DNA from: JBBRYB01 sp038238115
Lineage (GTDB): Bacteria > Actinomycetota > Actinomycetes > Propionibacteriales > Nocardioidaceae
DNA: 9,202 nt
Assembly: GCA_038238115.1 (NCBI GenBank)
Contig: JBBRYB010000098.1
Location: forward strand, 1 to 9,202
Reading direction: 5' to 3'
Shown here piece after piece: positions 6,327 through 9,202 of this stretch (positions are counted from its first letter, which is position 1; each line of letters begins with the position of its first letter). Both the position numbers and the translations under genes were made by a program. Below the pieces are notes generated by a model. The model did no database searches. It saw only the letters and a list, made by a program, of their open reading frames with translations, and was not told where the DNA came from.

Positions 6327-6367
6327 GATAGTACGACCAAAGAGGTCGTACTATCGATATGATAGTA
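6327..6367. promoter_or_regulatory. BlaI-type operator: three alternating GATAGTA half-sites
   Basis: GATAGTACGACC (6327-6338) and GGTCGTACTATC (6344-6355) form a perfect 12-bp inverted repeat with spacer AAAGA. The second arm is shared with another palindrome, TACTATC (6349-6355), GATAT, GATAGTA (6361-6367). GATAGTA therefore occurs three times, forward, reverse, forward. BlaI/MecI repressors bind as dimers to dyads built on TAC/GTA trinucleotides in divergent promoters, and this array lies between the regulator gene and the divergent phosphatase unit, so autoregulation and control of both units are likely. The binding protein is inferred from position. Confidence 0.75.
6358..6363 (+). promoter_or_regulatory. 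Candidate -10 element of the regulator operon
   Basis: TATGAT matches TATAAT in five of six positions and lies inside the second palindrome. It would give a transcript start near 6370, just ahead of the ribosome-binding site AGGAGA (6375-6380). The expected -35 position (GACCAA, 6335-6340) is poor, which is common in regulated promoters. Its location inside the operator would make repression by occlusion straightforward. Confidence 0.4.
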
Positions 6368-6389
6368 GACGATGAGGAGAGCGGGCCTG

Positions 6390-6779
6390 ATGTCGTCGAC
6401 GCCACGCGGACGTGGTGCCCTGGAAACCGAGGTATTGGCGCTCCTGGGAGCCACCGGCCGACCCATGACTGCCAGCGAGGTACTCGAGGAGCTCGGCCTT
6501 AAGCTGGCGTACACGACGGTGATGACAACGCTGGCTCGCCTGTACAGGAAGGGCGCCCTCATTCGAGACTCCTCCGGTCGGGCGTTCACCTACGCCTTGG
6601 CGGGCTCTCCTGCCGACGTGGACACTGCGGTGGTGGCGCACAAGATGCGCGCGGTGCTCGACGCCGGAAATGACAGGGCGGGTGTTCTGGCCCGGTTCGT
6701 CGCCGACCTGACCCCGGGTGACGAGCAGATGTTGACGGAGTTGTTAGCCAGCGGGCAACAGCCCGAGACGGACGGTTGA
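6390..6779 (+). CDS. BlaI/MecI/CopY family transcriptional repressor
   Basis: A 129-residue winged-helix protein. GALETEVLALLGATGRPMTA opens helix 1, SEVLEELG leads into the recognition region AYTTVMTTLARLYRKGAL (40-57), and SSGRAFTYAL (61-70) forms the wing, all in the BlaI/MecI pattern. The C-terminal half (about 75-120) should form the dimer domain that is cleaved to relieve repression in characterised members. I chose ATG 6390 over ATG 6372 because AGGAGA at 6375-6380 is spaced 9 bases from it, and the earlier start would leave almost no space after the operator. It overlaps or abuts the M56 protease gene. It probably represses its own operon and the divergent phosphatase unit; the inducing signal is unknown. 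Confidence 0.92.
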   Translation: MSSTPRGRGALETEVLALLGATGRPMTASEVLEELGLKLAYTTVMTTLARLYRKGALIRDSSGRAFTYALAGSPADVDTAVVAHKMRAVLDAGNDRAGVLARFVADLTPGDEQMLTELLASGQQPETDG

Positions 6780-6781
6780 GC

Positions 6782-7726
6782 GTGGGTACCGCGATCTATC
6801 TCCCCTTGGCGGTGAGCCTGCTGCTCTGGTTCATCGGTCCGCGAGTGGCTCGGTGGCTTCCACCGGCAACGGCGGTCAGGCTCCTCACCATCACCGCGCT
6901 GGTGACGGCACTCGGCACGGGCTTCGTTCTCGCCGTCGCCGGCTTCGTCGTCCTGGCCCAGCTCAGCCCGGTCGCGGCAATCGGCCACTGGTCGCCGGCG
7001 GCCGTGCGAAGCGGGGACTCTGTGCCCGCTCCGATTGGTGCGCTCGCCGGCGCCGCCGTCATCGCGCTGCTCGTTGCGACGGCGCACCGCGTCGTGCGGG
7101 CTACTCGCGACTTGGCCGCCGCTGCGTCGCTGTGCCGCAGCCTCCCGACGACCGCAAGTGGCCTCGTGGTGTGGGACGACGACCGCCCGGATGCGTTTGC
7201 GCTGCCCGGTCTTCGAGGCCGTGTCGTGGTATCGACGGCCATGTTGCGTGCCCTCCCGACCGACGAGCGCCGAGTCCTGCTGGCCCACGAGGCTGCCCAT
7301 CTCCGCTGTCATCACCACCTATACGTTCAGTCAGTAGACTTGGCCGCCGCGAACCCTCTCCTGCGCTCAACAGCCATCGCGGTCCGCGCGGCAACCGAGC
7401 GGTGGGCCGATGAGGTCGCTGCCAGCCACGTCGGTGACCGGCAGCTCGCCGCCCGGGCCCTGGCGCGCGCCACGCTGGCGCAAGCACAGGCCGGGGGGAG
7501 CCGTATGGGTGGCGGCCTGTCGACGTCGACCTCGTTGGCGGCGATCGGGCCCGGTGTACAGGATCGGGCACGCGCACTGTTGGCCTCGCCGCCTCCCCGC
7601 CGCCGACCACTGGCCGCGGCCGTTGCCGCCTTGATCCTCGTCATCGCAGGCGCAGCCGCCGAGACGGCACACGACACCGAAGCCAGCTTTGAACAAGCCA
7701 GCACCAGCCTCGACGCCGCCCGGTGA
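6782..7726 (+). CDS. M56 family (BlaR1/MecR1-like) membrane metalloprotease
   Basis: About 314 residues. Hydrophobic helices lie near residues 3-18, 35-60 and 84-100, and a last one at 277-294. The cytoplasmic zinc-protease motif HEAAHLRCHHH starts at residue 169 (HExxH 169-173), followed by ERWADE (206-211) with the probable third ligand. This is the M56 layout, in which a membrane protease inactivates its partner BlaI-type repressor. No penicillin-binding sensor domain follows the last helix, only about 20 residues, so the stimulus is not a covalent beta-lactam as in BlaR1. GTG 6782 is taken as start because it keeps the usual short N-terminus before YLPL; TTG 6776, overlapping the repressor stop, is the alternative. 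It is coupled to the repressor upstream and to the desaturase downstream. Confidence 0.9.
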   Translation: MGTAIYLPLAVSLLLWFIGPRVARWLPPATAVRLLTITALVTALGTGFVLAVAGFVVLAQLSPVAAIGHWSPAAVRSGDSVPAPIGALAGAAVIALLVATAHRVVRATRDLAAAASLCRSLPTTASGLVVWDDDRPDAFALPGLRGRVVVSTAMLRALPTDERRVLLAHEAAHLRCHHHLYVQSVDLAAANPLLRSTAIAVRAATERWADEVAASHVGDRQLAARALARATLAQAQAGGSRMGGGLSTSTSLAAIGPGVQDRARALLASPPPRRRPLAAAVAALILVIAGAAAETAHDTEASFEQASTSLDAAR

Positions 7727-8860
7727 GTGCTGCCTGGACCACCTCGGACGTCCTCTTTCAACATCGCGAGCGGAGTCGCCATCTCATCGCCTGAACCCGC
7801 CCCAAAGACTCGTCTTCGCGCCGACCGTCATACCAGCCTGTACACCGACCTGGCCCAGACCATCCGTGAGAGCGGGCTTCTGAACCGGCGCTACGCCTAC
7901 TACTGGACCCGGATCTGGGCCGCCATCGCCGCTTTCGTGCTGATCTGGGTCGTTGTTTTCACGCTCGGGAACTCATGGTTCCAGCTGGTCTGCGCGGGGG
8001 TCCTCGGGATCGTGATCGCCCAGTTCGGCTTCCTCGGCCACGACGGAGCCCATCGGCAGATCTTCAGATCGGCATCCTGGAACGACTGGACCTCACGCCT
8101 GCTGTCCGCGGTCTTCGCCGGGCTCAGCTACGGCTGGTGGAAGACCAAGCACAACCGGCACCATGCCGCCCCCAACCAGATCGACCGCGACCCCGACATC
8201 GCAGCAGGCGCTATCGCGTTCACCCCCGAGATCGCCCAGGCACGCCGCAAGGGAATCTCCGGCTGGATGGTCATGCGCCAAGGATGGCTGTTCTTCCCGC
8301 TGCTGATGTTCGAAGGTCTCAACCTGCACATAGCCAGCATCCGCACGGTGCTCCGGCGCAGCTCGATGCCTCACCGACGGGTCGAAGCCATCCTCGTCAT
8401 CGGCCGCCTGCTGGCGTACATCGTCGTGCTGCTGCTCCTGCTGCCGCTCGCAAAGGCCGCCGCCTTCTTCGGCATCCAGATGGCCGTGTTCGGTGTCGCG
8501 CTCGGCGGGTCGTTCGCCCCGAACCACAAAGGCATGCCGATCGTGCCGGCGGACATGAAGATCGACTTCCTCAGGCGGCAGGTCCTGATGTCCCGCAACA
8601 TCCGTGGCGGCATGTTGACCGACTTCGCCATGGGCGGTCTCAACTACCAGATCGAGCACCACCTCTTCCCCAACATGCCGCGACCCAACCTGGCTCAGGC
8701 CCAGCCGATCATTCGTGACTACTGCCGACACCACGACGTCAGCTACACCGAGACCGGTCTGTTCGAGTCATACGGCATCGTCGTGCGCTACCTCAACCAG
8801 GTCGGGCTACACGGCCAGGACACCTTCGCGTGCCCACTAGTCTCCCTATACCGCGACTAA
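7727..8860 (+). CDS. Membrane fatty acid (acyl) desaturase
   Basis: A 377-residue integral membrane di-iron enzyme. The three histidine boxes are clear: GHDGAH (104-109), KHNRHH (141-146) and QIEHH (308-312, followed by LFPNMPRP), with a further conserved SFAPNHKG (262-269). Hydrophobic segments lie at about 63-80, 85-103, 187-202 and 222-250. It introduces a double bond in membrane acyl chains using oxygen and an electron donor; there is no fused cytochrome b5, so a separate ferredoxin or reductase is needed. QxxHH with Q is typical of front-end-like members, but regiospecificity cannot be read. GTG 7727 directly follows the protease stop and is the only usual start before the conserved part. 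It lacks a Shine-Dalgarno, so translational coupling is likely. The first 35 residues look non-conserved. The stop lies one base before an IS6-like end. Confidence 0.93.
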   Translation: MLPGPPRTSSFNIASGVAISSPEPAPKTRLRADRHTSLYTDLAQTIRESGLLNRRYAYYWTRIWAAIAAFVLIWVVVFTLGNSWFQLVCAGVLGIVIAQFGFLGHDGAHRQIFRSASWNDWTSRLLSAVFAGLSYGWWKTKHNRHHAAPNQIDRDPDIAAGAIAFTPEIAQARRKGISGWMVMRQGWLFFPLLMFEGLNLHIASIRTVLRRSSMPHRRVEAILVIGRLLAYIVVLLLLLPLAKAAAFFGIQMAVFGVALGGSFAPNHKGMPIVPADMKIDFLRRQVLMSRNIRGGMLTDFAMGGLNYQIEHHLFPNMPRPNLAQAQPIIRDYCRHHDVSYTETGLFESYGIVVRYLNQVGLHGQDTFACPLVSLYRD

Positions 8861-8861
8861 C

Positions 8862-9069
8862 GGCTCCGTTGCGTTGGGCGATCCGACGGCATGGCTGTGT
8901 CGCCGCCGGGGAGTCAGGTGGCGAGCGCCAGCTCGTCAAACGCCGCCGGTAGCCGGTGATGGTTGCTGCGTCGGTGGCAATGTCGTAGTGGCCGCGTCTG
9001 AGGTTCTGCACGAGGGCGTGGCCGGTGGCAAGGATCCGTGCTGATCGGACGGTCTTGAGGCCCCCTCTC
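8862..9069 (-). mobile_element. IS6-like element remnant, truncated by the boundary IS
   Basis: GGCTCCGTTGCGTTGGGCGA starts at 8862 and differs only by G/A or C/T-type changes at a few positions from the mini-element end at 3170. This is the IS6-like terminal repeat. The transposase tail reads toward it and stops 52 bases before it, the normal layout. The other end of the element is missing because the boundary IS begins at 9070. Confidence 0.6.
8914..9062 (-). pseudogene. Transposase C-terminal fragment (IS6-like), frameshifted
   Basis: The minus strand reads GLKTVRSARILATGHALVQN and LRRGHYDIATDA, then a one-base shift near 8957 restores HHRLPAAFDELALAT and a TGA at 8916-8914. The 'SAR...TGHA..QNLRRGHY...' and 'HRL..AFDELA.A-stop' pattern is a transposase tail I know from actinobacterial IS elements. 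Assignment to IS6 comes from the adjoining terminal repeat. The catalytic DDE part is missing and the frame is broken, so it is inactive. Confidence 0.55.
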
Positions 9070-9090
9070 TGTCAACCTTTCCTGAGACAC
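9070..9090 (+). repeat. Terminal inverted repeat of IS copy B (left end)
   Basis: TGTCAACCTTTCCTGAGACA plus one C matches the reverse complement of 114-133 over its whole length, apart from one extra base. It starts with TG, as expected for the left terminus of an IS3-type element. Confidence 0.8.
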
Positions 9091-9143
9091 CTTGCCTGGT
9101 AGGAATTACCGAGTGCTGAGGGCGAGATCTGGAGAGAGGTTTG

Positions 9144-9202
9144 ATGACGGTCACGATGCCGGGGTTCCCGGTGGGTCATGCTGTGCGGGTGGAGGATGTG
9201 CC
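9144..9202 (+). CDS. 5' end of an IS-encoded gene (partial)
   Basis: ATG 9144 lies 4 bases after a good ribosome-binding site, GGAGAGAGG (9131-9139), and opens a frame MTVTMPGFPVGHAVRVEDV that leaves the window. Its position 74 bases inside the left terminal repeat suggests the first transposase gene of the IS. The 19 residues do not resemble a family I can name. Confidence 0.5.
   Translation, partial: MTVTMPGFPVGHAVRVEDV

Larger units (their letters stand above)
9070..9202 (+). mobile_element. Left end of an insertion sequence (copy B), same type as copy A
   Basis: It begins with the terminal repeat at 9070 (TGTCAACCTTTCCTGAGACA), the inverse of the repeat at 114-133, followed by a 53-base leader and the start of a gene running out of the window. 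Orientation is the same as copy A at the left edge, so the window content is flanked by direct copies. Whether both are full and identical cannot be seen here. Confidence 0.7.

Noticed and set aside
6372..6389. Upstream ATG 6372 as the repressor start
   Set aside because: It has no ribosome-binding site in front, lies only 5 bases from the operator, and would put the good AGGAGA inside the coding sequence; ATG 6390 fits better.
6590..7318. Minus-strand open frame of 242 codons across the repressor and protease genes
   Set aside because: It is antisense to both genes, very rich in Arg, Gly and Glu, with no motif.
8093..8734. Minus-strand open frame of 213 codons
   Set aside because: It is fully antisense to the desaturase with its three histidine boxes and shows no domain of its own.
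1..9202. CRISPR arrays, tRNA or rRNA genes
   Set aside because: No regularly spaced repeats, no tRNA-like cloverleaf ends and no rRNA core sequences were seen on reading both strands.

Overview
The base composition is high-GC, codons end mostly in G or C, and several families present are common in actinobacteria (a BlaI/M56 pair, small secreted M1 peptidases). The window therefore looks like an accessory region of a high-GC Gram-positive actinomycete, of the Streptomyces, Frankia or Micromonospora kind. Genus cannot be fixed from the sequence alone.

Both edges are cut inside insertion sequences with matching ends. Positions 1-133 are the right end of one IS (3' end of its transposase plus terminal repeat). 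Positions 9070-9202 are the left end of an IS with the matching inverted repeat and the same orientation. The roughly 8.9 kb between them is laid out like the interior of a composite transposon or an IS-bounded island.

Left third (134-3891): an intact secreted M1-type metallopeptidase on the minus strand (373-1818) sits among gene debris. There is a capsid-like coiled-coil fragment (134-366), a histidine-phosphatase 3' fragment (1937-2068), the 3' end of an HK97-type phage major capsid gene (2066-2273), a frameshifted zinc-ribbon gene (2570-2934), an IS3-type transposase remnant (2934-3169) and a 186-bp IS6-like mini-element (3170-3355). The stretch 3356-3891 holds no convincing gene.

Centre and right (3892-8860) form the functional core, two divergent transcription units sharing a 143-bp control region. 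Leftward: a PAP2/BcrC-like phosphatase overlapping a family-2 glycosyltransferase by 4 bp, then a DedA membrane protein. Rightward: a BlaI/MecI-type repressor, an M56 (BlaR1-like) membrane metalloprotease and a membrane fatty-acid desaturase, packed without gaps. The control region carries three copies of the heptamer GATAGTA in alternating orientation, which form two overlapping perfect palindromes next to the repressor start, as expected for BlaI operators.

The inferred theme is envelope lipid homeostasis under a BlaI/BlaR-type switch. PAP2 and DedA proteins have known roles in undecaprenyl-phosphate recycling, GT2 enzymes can use polyprenyl-phosphate acceptors, and the desaturase alters membrane acyl chains. 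The right end (8862-9069) is an IS6-like remnant with a frameshifted transposase tail, cut by the boundary IS.
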